Source of the DNA: Myoxocephalus aenaeus
Taxonomy: Eukaryota; Chordata; Actinopteri; Perciformes; Cottidae
Direction of reading: 5' to 3'
Length of the DNA: 64,000 bases
Assembly (NCBI GenBank): GCA_038501785.1
Contig: JBAMJR010000001.1
Location: 607,001 to 671,000, forward strand
Part shown: positions 49,011-59,309 of the stretch, one piece after another
Layout: each line of letters begins with the position of its first letter
Numbering within the stretch: position 1 is the stretch's first letter
The notes under the pieces: generated by a model
The model's input: only the letters and a program-made list of their open reading frames with translations
What the model was told of the DNA's origin: nothing
Database searches by the model: none
Position numbers and translations under genes: made by a program

Positions 49011-50539
49011 TCAGTACATAGATGACTAACATGTCATACATATTTACAAAGAGATGTATTTTATTTCTGGAATGCCCAAAACTTGAAAAAGTAGAAAACT
49101 ACAACAGAAGCATCGAAGATGTACAGGATGTGTCCGTGTTATCCAAGTTGTCGCCTAAAGAAAAGAGTAGAAGCCAGGTTGTCAGGACTAAAACATCAAA
49201 CAGAAAGGTGATAATGAGGCTTAAGGGTTTCAAAGACGGTGTGGAATGAAACTATGATTTCTCCATGTGTGATTGTTTGTTTTACAGCAACAAGCCCAGG
49301 AGGGAGAAACCATACTTCTGTAGAGTGAGAAGGTGCAGCTCAGAATATCACTTCCGAGGATAAAGTTACATTGTTCAGAGGCATTTGCAGCTCACCGACA
49401 TGCCTACCTGTCAGTCAGTGAATTTCTCCATTTCTGTTTTCTGTCAGCTCTAATTCAACTCAGTCATAAAGCCCAACCCTGGAGCTGTCGAGGTGTGTTA
49501 TGGCTTGCTCAAGGACATGATAGTGCAAGAGTCTGTTGTTGAATCTGCTGTTCACATCATATTACAAAATGTAGTGGGAACATGTTCTTATCGTTAACGA
49601 TACCAGCAGATGTGACCCATCAAAAAAAAATCTAAATTGGAATTAGATGCAATGTTATTTGTCTATAGTTTGTGCACGGATTCACTTCAGCTAATTCACT
49701 TCCACGGATTCACTTCATGCTTTGAACCTTTCATGATGGCACTTCACGGGGTTTCATGCAGTTTTCTGATGTTGCATTTTCCAGCAATCTAAGGATAAAA
49801 AACATATATAATTAAATAAATTAAGAACACATAATCCTTCAGTTTATCAGAAAATGTTTAATTCAAAATCACCAAATTTGGATATGCATGGTTTTCGCAG
49901 GACATGTATGAAAAACTGTAAGTAAGTGAGACAAAGCCGAGGAAAGTAGTACGTAAATGTGTGTCAGGGATCTAGTGGATGTATAAAGTTACATACAATT
50001 GAAAAAAGTACCAAAACTTTGTACTTGAGTATAATTCCACCACTGCTCACAGTAGTGGAAGTCCTCTCAAGAAGTACTGCTTTGGAATGCCAACTATATA
50101 GAAAGATTCAGCCAAAGCCTGAGAATAAATACAGGCATGCTTGTCTATATAAGCAATATGGCCACTTACTGTGAATATACAAAATGGCCATGTATTGTTT
50201 TTGTGTGCAAGTTATAAAATGTGAACATATATACATAGAAATGTGTACAGACAAACAGACACCGTTAGCTAATGAAATCTGAACAAACTCAAAGTTACAA
50301 AAAAGCGTGACATATATGTTGATATGAGAAGATGCATTTTTATATAATCAGGGGAGCTTTCTACACCCCAAACCGTTCTCTGTTCACTTTAGTGACTTTA
50401 GTGCAATTTGACACATTACCAAATTGAGATGGGGAAACAAAATAGGCAATACCACAAGACAATAAGACATATAATTGAATTAAATTAATGTATGTTTTAA
50501 TTGTTGCTTTTCTCCATTTACAGAGAGATCAAAGCACCT

Positions 50540-50768
50540 CATACGGTGGTTACCGCTGATAACGCCCTCCTGACCCATAGTGGCGGAACCGCGTTATCCC
50601 GGAAGTGCAACGCCCACCGTCCGGTTGGCCCTCAGGTCAGCACTGTTAGCACGTTAGCTGCTAACCAAAGGCTAAACCATCTACATGTTGAGAGCTCTGT
50701 GTGTGTGCAGATAATCAAAGATAGGCTCTGAATGTCAAATGTTTCACCTTTGAGAATGCCAAATTCTA
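50540..50768 (+). repeat. Dispersed repeat, copy B (unnamed family)
   Basis: Second copy of the family at 8619-8815, with the same order of shared blocks and a fuller middle part (tagtggcggaaccgcgtta). Divergence is visible throughout, so both copies are old. Confidence 0.7.
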
Positions 50769-51775
50769 CTTATTAATTTCAATAACCTTTTCAACAATGT
50801 AGAACATAGCGTACCTGACATTTGCAAACCCTAAAATATAACCAGATGTATAAGAAAAGCAGGCCACATGTGTGGTATATCGTGTGAGTCATGATGCATT
50901 GTTTGCAGATTCAAACCCACTGCTTCTCCGTTGTCTTCTACTAAATGGGTTCTTTACATGCTCTTCACTCATTCAAGTTTCTTAAATAGCAGCCCAAGTC
51001 TAGCCGCAGAATCCCTCCTTCTAAGAGAGGACGTTTAATCTCTACCATCAGCTGGAAGTTTAAATGAGCTGTGGGGAATAGGAGAAGACAGCCATCTTTC
51101 TCTTCACAGACCTAATAGTCTCCACCATCAGCAGCACTTCATACACAACCACTGGCTGGCAGATTAGAAGGACGGCTCACCACAAACACAGACAGACGCA
51201 CGCACCAGCACGCTAGTGAATTCAAGTCATATGCATGTGCTTTTATTTAAAGTATATTTGTGGAAATGCACAAATTGTTATATATACAAATGCATTCACA
51301 CGTGATGACCTTCTTGGGGCAATGCAGCAATCCACCCACACGCACGCAAACACACTTCTTTTGAGTTGGGATGTATGACAGCAGCTTTGGTCGCACCACA
51401 GCCACTCTGTTTGTAATTTGATATCACTTTTCCAGGTCCTCCTTTTTCCTCAAAGAGCTTTCTGGTTGCTTTATACACATCCGTCATCCATGAACAGCAC
51501 CAAGTCGAGGGCATGGTAAAGGTCCACATCCTCTTCAAGCAGCAAAATCAAAACGTATGTGGAGTAACACTTGTTAGAGCACAGGTGGAGCCCTCTATGG
51601 GATCTCGTCTGTCAGTGCAGCAGTGCAGTGAATCTGGAGAGACAATCCTGGACCCACACACCCACTGGTTGTGTGTATGTGCCAAGCAACAAATCAAACA
51701 ACCATGGAGGCAGAGTGGCTCACTAGTCATACAACCAGGCACCCCTCAAACATGATGGGCCAAACTTTTGCCAGA

Positions 51776-51790
51776 GATGACCAGGAAGAG
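51776..51790. repeat. Target-site duplication, left copy
   Basis: gatgaccaggaagag, repeated exactly at 52055-52069 on the other side of the RTE fragment. Confidence 0.75.
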
Positions 51791-52054
51791 CTGAGGGGGT
51801 TCGGGCATCTATTTCGGATGCCTCCTGGACGCCTCCCATTAGAGGTTTTCCGGGCACGTCCAACTGATTGAAGGCCCCGGGGAAGACCCAGGACACGCTG
51901 GAGGGATTATTTCTCCCAGCTGGTCGGGGAACGCCTTGGGATCCCCCAGAATGAGCTGGAAAATGTTGCGGGTGAGAGGGAAGCCTGGGTCGGCCTGCTT
52001 GGCGTGCTGCCACCGCGACCCAACCCCGGATAAGCGACTGATAATGGATGGATG
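51791..52054 (+). mobile_element. 5'-truncated RTE/Rex3-like non-LTR retrotransposon fragment
   Basis: Only the last part of the reverse-transcriptase ORF remains. It is readable as GHLFRMPPGRLPLEVFRARP, then, after an in-frame TGA at 51869-51871, GRPRTRWRDYFSQLVGERLG and AGEREAWVGLLGVLPPRP with the natural stop TAA at 52031-52033. It is followed by a very short 3' end and GATG repeats, the known tail of fish Rex3 (RTE clade). The copy is flanked by identical 15-bp direct repeats, gatgaccaggaagag, at 51776-51790 and 52055-52069. The first four bases of the 3' copy could belong to the GATG tail. The element is dead: truncated and carrying a nonsense codon. Confidence 0.85.
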
Positions 52055-52069
52055 GATGACCAGGAAGAG
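52055..52069. repeat. Target-site duplication, right copy
   Basis: Exact match to 51776-51790. At least 11 bases (accaggaagag) cannot be explained by the GATG tail. Confidence 0.75.
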
Positions 52070-52221
52070 GTTTCTGATCATTCCACTGGAGAAAAAAAAA
52101 TCATCCAGACACCTACTGAGACTATTATCGCTTGGTCTACAACAGTCTTCAACTAATCGGTGCGGAATGGAAAGAGCAGAACAGTGATACTAATCAAAGC
52201 CAGTATAAACATAAATATGCA

Positions 52222-52383
52222 CTCAAAACGACAACACAGAGACGGAAATTACCACAAAGAGATACAAAATGGCCACAGAGGGATGCAAAATGACAGACGC
52301 AGTATGACCACAAAGAGATGCAAAACATCTACAACAAGATGCAAAATGACCACATAGAGACACAGAACCTCAAAGAGATGCAT
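52222..52383 (+). repeat. Short minisatellite, roughly 20-bp unit
   Basis: Imperfect tandem units of the type accacaaagagatgcaaaat repeat about seven times with base changes. Such arrays are frequent in fish intergenic DNA. Confidence 0.65.
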
Positions 52384-54964
52384 ATCAACTTTTAACCCCA
52401 TCCGCCCGAGTTCCCCCCCACCCAGATTTTTCGATAATGTGGAAGTGATTTGTGTTTTTACTCAAACGCTTCTAAATCATCAACCTCAGGTCCGATTTAA
52501 TACATTTAAACGGCTAAAGTACTCTAAACCCTTGTGAGAAGAGAAACGATGGACTACATTTAACAAAAAAGATCGTTATATTTGTATAATTACGTTATAA
52601 ACTAAAGCTCCTCAACATGACTGAGCGATTATAACGTTTCACTATTTAGCTAATGTAGTACCCCTAACAACGACGGATTTCGAAAAGTATTGACGTCGCG
52701 AGCTGCGAGAAAGCAACGGCGATTTTTTTCTCCGTGTTTTGAGGTCCTACGGTTTCATCATTCCTCAAACGCATCTGAAAGCGCGTCAGATGACACACGC
52801 GGAAGCAGACGGTCATTTTGCGGGGTGTTTGTTCATGGTGCGACGAAGATTTAGGTAAAAATGGCTCATTTCTTTATTTCTGAACCGAAAAACATGATTT
52901 TTTGACTGGAAAGGCTTGAAAACATGTCATTGCTTGTGTTTATTGTGATTATTATTGCAGATTTGGATGATTTAGGTCTTAATCTTTCTAAAAATACAAT
53001 TCAAAAAACTTGGGGAGCGACCAAGGACAATTTTTTTATTTTTTTTTAAAGGTAAGGAGTTGCTGATTCTTTAGAGATCAAGGACAATAGGGGCTGGTAT
53101 TCATATCAAGGTCATATGAGCTGTAGAACACCTGTAGAAGCCCTCGGGTATCCCTATTGGGGGACCCTAGGGCTGATGAGAAAAGGCACAAAACCACAAC
53201 ATAAAGAGGCGAACAACTCTATCTGTTTGTCTTGCTCCTATGCAGCAGAGGTAGTGGGGGCTTTTGCACATCTGTACCCAGGGGCCCATTGTCCCGTAAT
53301 CTGCCCATGAGTGCTTTGGTGGGTTTGAGAACCAGCAGTCTCACCCCATGACATGTAGAGAAGAAGTGTAAACCACTGTTTCCTCACACTCTGCGAGTAC
53401 TGTTTGACCAAGGATGGCTGCAGGGCTAAACAACACTGAAACCTACTTTGCAGGGAAATATCAAATCATATAACTGTATATAACTTAACACCATGCAAGA
53501 GCACAGCTGAAGCAAAATAGTGCAGTTACTTGCAAACTGAATATACACAACTTGTTAAACTCTAATGACTAAAAGACCAAAAGCAAAAAAAAGATAACCC
53601 CAATTCTACCCCCAATTTAAACCATAATATATTTTGAATGTCCAAGAAGGTGCACTGAAGATTTGGCTAAATTAACAAATATTGCAAAATGTTGCATCTA
53701 TACTGAATAATTCATCCACGCTCACTATTTGTCTCAAGAGATTCTAAGTAAAACATCTCCACTGAATGAGAAAACTGTTAATTTGTCCAAGCAGATCAGA
53801 CAGCACTTGTTGCAGCAGGTAACTATTTAGCTGGGACTGTGATGGACAATAAAACCCTTAGCCTTCAAGTTCTTTTGAATGGTCACTGTGTGTGTTTCCA
53901 TGTTAACCAAAATGAGCTGAAACCAAGCTGTGAGCCATCAGTGTAAATAGGGATACGTAAGATTGAACATACCGGAGGACATATGGCCCAGCTCCCCGCC
54001 CAGCTCAAGTAAAGCAGCATTGTGAGACGCGGGTCAACCCCACATGAGGTCCAATCATACACATTATATGTTGCAGCCCGAGTTCCTTATGCCACAACAC
54101 CATCAAAACACATTCAAGCCAGCTGCTCCACCAAAAATCAAACAATTGTCTGTATTGTGTATGATGCAGATTTGTTAAGCAGAGCAGTGTCTTCACTTCG
54201 ATATATAATTTGTACATATTTGCCAACTAAAAGTGCACAAAACAACTATGAAGGTCATAAGGAAGAAAGACTTTGAGCGAAGCTTGTCATGAAACATGTA
54301 ACAATAGCCATCAGGAAGAAGACTCTGTGTCCCAAAGTGCAAAATCAACTACTTGAAGCTCGTGTTTGTCCTAACCTCCATCAAGCTGTTGCACTCTGAT
54401 ACATCTGAGAGCAATGTGCAATAAATACACAAGCACTTTAGCACTTTACTTCGCCGTGTTGTCAATGTCAAATGTCTCTTGCTGTATGTTTGACCCTTGA
54501 CTCCATGTCTAGCACATGTCTTTGTGTGCAGACCGGCTGCCTTTACAACTTCCTTGGTTTGGTCTTCTGAGAAAAACCTTTTGGCCAATTTCCAGGAGAG
54601 AATTACTCAAATGTGCTAGTAGTTTCCATTCAGCGCTCATTCTTGCATTCCAAAAAATATCTGGCTTGCATGTTAAACATATTGAGAGAACTCTCCTCAA
54701 AGTGGTAAGTAATAGCTAATATCTTTTGGAAACAATCATTCACTATCGTCTCTTCTTGGCCCACAATCAGACACATGCATTCACTGTCAAAGCTGACTCA
54801 GCTTTTTAGTAAAAGAAAATAGTCCCTCCATACTTATTCTGTTGTCTGTGTTCAACCTATGTGATATTTTCCAAAAGATTACCAGCAGCAGTGTATGGTT
54901 GGTAGTAGTCTTCTTAAAAAAACAAGAGTTTTAGGTTTGGGCTCACTTCATGTGACAACCACTC

Positions 54965-55160
54965 CAGAATCAGAATCAGAACCATTTATTTGCCAGGTAT
55001 GTTACATATACGAGGAATTTGTCTTGTGCATACATTAGACAAACAACAACAATCAACACAATAGAAACATATTACATTTACAATAGAATATAAAATAAAG
55101 TGCACAGACAAACAGATAACAGTACTATAAACAAGTGTACTGTAGGTGTATGTGAAAATG
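54965..55160 (-). mobile_element. LINE-type 3' tail fragment (reverse orientation)
   Basis: Begins agaatcagaatcagaacc followed by atttatttgcc and an AT-rich body. Its reverse complement matches the recurring fish LINE/SINE tail that ends in TTCTGATTCTGATTC. Family not assigned. Confidence 0.5.
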
Positions 55161-55689
55161 TAATGTTAAAGTGACGTGTATTTAAATATGAGGTATGAAG
55201 GGCTGTCCAGCTTCTATCAGCACTGTATAGTCCAGACACTTGAAGATTTCAAACAACTAGTAAAACCCATAGCTCCTCCCCCTACAGGAAACATCACTTG
55301 TTAAATCAAATAAGTCACAAAAGTTCCAATGAACATAAATACTGTATCATGATTTCACAGCAAACAAATCTCAGTAAACATGTCAAACAGATTAAATGAT
55401 CACAGCACAAACCAGAGCAGCTCCTTAAAAGGAAGCCACATTGTCTCAGTCTGTTTGGCAGTTCTTGTGTCTGGAACTGGAGGTGAGCTCGTACAAACTG
55501 ATTAAATAAAGATGTTTAAATCCAAATCTGTGTCATATTTTCAGAATAAGACGCAATACAAAATGATTGTGATGTTTTGCTACCAATACCTGATCAACTC
55601 TAACTTGCCCCAAAAGTATCAGTAATGCGTCTTCCCACCGAACAGATACTTGGATGTTGGCTATAGATGAGTTGAGAGTGTGTATTTAA

Positions 55690-55944
55690 CTATCATCCCT
55701 GATGAACAACACCTCCCACTCCATGCAGGACACATTCATCCTCTGTGTCTGAAGGAGAGGAACCGCAAGTCCTTCCTTCCTGCTGCTGTCAGGCTGCACA
55801 ACCAGCTGAGCTCCCAGTAAACCACAAAACACTTCAATCACTTTAATCACTTCAACCTGTGCAATATAAATACATTTGTATTCTGTCTGTATATATATAA
55901 TATTGTTATTGTGCATTCTTTACTGTTTTTATTACTGTTTTACT

Positions 55945-56024
<80 letters not shown>

Positions 56025-56130
56025 CTTTTATTTTTTTATTTGACTATGACTCTTGTGCAGTGCTTGGCTGCTGCTGTAATCCTACAAATTTCCCCACTGC
56101 TGGAATAATAAAGGAATATCTAATCTAAAC
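55690..56130 (+). mobile_element. LINE 3' end (end of ORF2, 3' UTR and tail)
   Basis: 55,755-55,820 reads as the end of a fish LINE ORF: ERNRKSFLPAAVRLHNQLSS then Gln and TAA. A short 3' UTR follows, interrupted by a long (AT)n tract (55949-56022), and then the tail aaatttccccactgctggaa with aataaagg. This is a common teleost non-LTR layout, and I do not assign the clade. The copy is 5'-truncated. Confidence 0.7.
55949..56022. repeat. (AT)n microsatellite within a LINE 3' UTR
   Basis: Pure AT run of 37 units lying between the LINE stop codon and its tail. Confidence 0.96.
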
Positions 56131-56644
56131 AGGGTTTCACATTCCAGAGATCTGTTTAAGGACGCAGGTTTCTTGGGAAGTTGTGGGTTTCCATCTTGTA
56201 TACTGAATTTTGAACGTCTTCTTCTTTGAGGTTTTATGGCAGCTGGCATCCTTTTAGCTGCATTACTGCCATCTTGTGGGGATATTCCCCTTCAGTATTC
56301 TGCCCTGCCCACTAACTCCACACTCCAGAACAGCACTACTTCTCATTCTTTCAGTCACAATGGCTCTGTCCAATTCATTGGGACTCTGTGAGCTCGTCCG
56401 GTTTCCAGCAGTACTCTTTATATTGCTGTGTCCAATGTTTACCTGGTTCTGAATATAAATGCCTTCCCCTTGTGTCTTGCTACTCTTGATTGATTCCCTT
56501 CTATGCTTTTTCTCTTGCATCTTTAAATGTAATGTGCACGTCCACATTGTTTCTCAGCTTTCTCATTTTCATGTAGAAGAGACTGGGATCATTATTTAAA
56601 AAATAAATACATATAAATATACTAAATTGTTATTGATTAAAATA

Positions 56645-56732
56645 ATGGTATCGGATACCAGAGCCGATCCAGCTATTTGAGTAGTATCAGACCAATATTC
56701 AACATCAGTATTAGTATCGGTGCATCCCTAGA
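56645..56732. mobile_element. hAT-like / non-autonomous repeat fragment
   Basis: Contains ggtatcggatacc and ends tatcggtgcatcccta, the terminal motif of a very common fish repeat that I believe is hAT-like. Only one end is recognisable. Confidence 0.45.
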
Positions 56733-56764
56733 GTTTTGTGTGTCTTCAGTGTAATCCGGCTGCA

Positions 56765-56810
56765 AACAAATTTACCTGTAAGGGATAATAAAGACACATT
56801 AAACTATTAC
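56765..56810 (+). mobile_element. Possible short LINE-type tail
   Basis: aaatttacctgtaagggata followed by ataaagacac resembles the tails above but is diverged and short. Confidence 0.3.
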
Positions 56811-57494
56811 ATTATGTTTTTAAATATAATACAAGACAGTATTGTATTGTATAGGACCAGGTGTGGCACAGTTCTCCACCCAGTTTCCCCCTGAGGTGTA
56901 AAATAGACAGATGCACAGTTACCTCTAACTTTCAGATTGTAATCTCACAGAGTTTACCAGCACTTGGCTTTTATCTTCAGTGTGTTTCATCACTTTTATG
57001 AACCTGAAAGTAACTGTCTGGGATTCAGGGCTGTTCCTGGACATACTAAAGACTCCAGTGAGGTAAAGGAAATACCTAATTCATAATTTCTGGATTTGAC
57101 AGAGCCATAATTTGTGCATTCGAACATGTCAGAGTTGAAGGTGCTTTGACCTCACCGAAGTGAGACATGATGGCCCGCAGGCCCCCGGGGTCTGTGAATG
57201 TGGCCATGGCTGGAGAAGACCACACCGCATGATTCTCATGGTTACTACCTCATCTTGGTAGGTGGCTGGCCGTCTGCGTCTGTGCTTGAGTCCGTGTCAG
57301 TGTGTCTGTATGTTTGTGCTCTGAGAGATTATGATATTCCTTCTTTTATGGACATACCATCAAACAAGGTGTCTTTTTTGATTGCATGCATAGTATGTAG
57401 GATTAATGCAGTATATATTACACAACACGTTTGAGGATTTAGTTACACCTATACAGCCACGTCACAGGATCTGCCTTTGTACTTTTGTATTCAT

Positions 57495-57720
57495 TTATTT
57501 GGATTGCCATTAGATGTTAAACCCCAATATTCCTGGGGCAAACAGGGAATAAAGTACAATGTCACGTGATTATGTAAATTAAACAAAAGAGAAAATAATA
57601 TTACGTACATAATGCACATGAACATACTTCAAAACTAATTAATTAATTGCAATAAAAGATACAATACTAGTCTGTAATATAATCAGCACACCTGCAGCAT
57701 AAACATAACCTATAGTGCAA
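57495..57720 (-). mobile_element. Possible LINE-derived fragment (reverse orientation)
   Basis: atttggattgccattagatg followed by ttaaaccccaatattcctgg resembles a recurrent fish repeat end read in reverse. An AT-rich body follows. Diverged and not assigned. Confidence 0.3.
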
Positions 57721-58033
57721 CTTTAATTAATGTGCATGCAATTCCAAGCATTTATTAATTGTTGTACTTATAGTGAACATCTCTGATGGGACACATTTAA
57801 TGAAAAGTATCACTAGAGGGCAGCAGAGGACATGCTATGCAGTCTACACTTAACTGAATCACCAATATGTCAAGATGAACTAGATCCAGATGTACTAGAA
57901 GTTTATTCGTTTATAACAGCTTTATTTGACAATATTCCCAAATATTAACGAGTGGTATTTCTCTTATATCACTGTCATTTTCATGAATAATGAATCCTGA
58001 TACCTCTGTTCTTCTAAACCCACCACTTTACAG

Positions 58034-58088
58034 CCCCATGCCTGCACAGCTCCACCAAGACCTGTTGGGGGAGGAGGACGACTGTGAG
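58034..58088 (+). other. Candidate coding exon A (unassigned)
   Basis: A pyrimidine-leaning tract ends in tttacag, followed by a GC-balanced 55-nt segment that encodes PMPAQLHQDLLGEEDDCE and ends at gag before gtagga, a good donor. An ATG at 58038 is inside. Its last codon ends at the boundary (phase 0). I do not recognise the protein. It may be part of a small gene, a non-coding RNA or chance. Confidence 0.22.
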
Positions 58089-58098
58089 GTAGGAAACT

Positions 58099-58148
58099 GG
58101 GTGGGGGGGGGGGGGGTGGGGGGGGGGGGGGGGGGGTGGAGGGGGGTG
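58099..58148 (+). repeat. G-rich tract (near-pure poly-G)
   Basis: About 44 G in 50 bases, broken by a few T/GT/A. Strongly quadruplex-prone, and 10 bp after the candidate donor at 58089. Confidence 0.95.
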
Positions 58149-58307
58149 TTCATCAGGAAGTTGGAATGTGGGTCCCTGTGTGTGATGTGATTGTTAGCAG
58201 AAACGTGTCAGACCCAAGCCCACCGCCACCAACCCACCACCACCACCAACCCTGAGCCCGCAGCCCTGCTCAGGTTGTGAAAGTAGAGCTCTGTACGTCT
58301 ACACGCA

Positions 58308-58310
<3 letters not shown>

Positions 58311-58392
<82 letters not shown>
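58311..58392. repeat. (GT)n microsatellite
   Basis: Pure run of 41 units. Confidence 0.97.
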
Positions 58393-58394
<2 letters not shown>

Positions 58395-59181
58395 CTGCAT
58401 ACACGCGATATACCTCTTCGCCCTGCACTGCTACGGAGGCCCAGATACCTTATCATTGCCTTTTCTAGTGGAACAAGGGTAAACTCACTCACGAGGTCGA
58501 GGGTGAGGGGGGACGGGTAAAAAGACTCAGGGGGCAGACCACAGGCCCATGTGTGGCCATGCAGGGTGAAACTCTACGGGATTAGGAGCGAGTTTATAAC
58601 TCTCCATCTTTTATGTGTATGGTTGTGGCAGAGTGGGAGTGTTCATGCTGCTCACCAACAAGTGAAGCATTAATCAGTGTATGACGTTCCAGTCATCACA
58701 GCAACATAACCTGCAGTTGCACCATTGTTTCTTTTTGTCACAGTGCTCACTTTTGTGCCTCTGGTCGTTGAGGTTAAACTGTGTTTCTAATACAACAACT
58801 ATATGCCAATTTTGGATTTTGTGGAAATTGGCTAGCAGTTTGGATACATTTTAGATTGAGGGGTTGGATTAAAGATGTAGTCTGTAGAGTTGAGAATGAA
58901 TGAGCTGCACAAGACTGGCTCACAATATTCCTTTGCTTGTGTTTGAGAAATTGGTTGTAAAATCTGCTCTGTTTAAACCTTTAATGCTGTAGGGTGTGAA
59001 TGAAAGTATATTTTAAGCAGGAATGAATGTATTTATTTGAATGAAGAGATATCAAATTCATACTTATTCTGTCAAATTAGGTGACTCCTTAGTGCCACCT
59101 GGGAAAAATCTAGAGCCTGAAAAATGCAATCTCTGCAGCTTTTGTTTTCCTTTTCTCCCTCTTTCGTCTTCTCTGGTTCAG

Positions 59182-59301
59182 ATCCTGAGAGCCAAACTGT
59201 CGATGGGTTTTCAGCCACAAACCTCACAGCTGGTCTTTGGTGCAGAGCATCTGGGCAAGCTCCCCTCCCTGATCCAGGATCCTGGCTGGACTGGTGGTTA
59301 G
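59182..59301 (+). other. Candidate coding exon B (unassigned)
   Basis: A long pyrimidine tract (ctccctctttcgtcttctct) ends in ggttcag. The next 120 nt are open in phase 0, reading ILRAKLSMGFQPQTSQLVFG, AEHLGKLPSLIQDPGWTGG and stop. The phase matches exon A, so A+B alone would give a 56-residue product from the ATG at 58038. A second frame through the same segment is also open, which weakens the call. Confidence 0.22.
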
Positions 59302-59309
59302 CCACACCA

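Larger units (their letters stand above)
44450..58000. other. tbx3 3' intergenic region, repeat-rich
   Basis: No gene recognised. It contains LINE tails in both orientations, a truncated RTE/Rex3 copy, a hAT-like fragment, a minisatellite and AT-rich spacer, each listed separately. A CpG-rich patch at 52,690-52,860 is unexplained. Confidence 0.6.

Noticed and set aside
57165..57265. GC-rich exon-like patch with donor-like gtaggt after 57,256
   Set aside because: All three frames are quickly closed and no acceptor with a pyrimidine tract precedes it.
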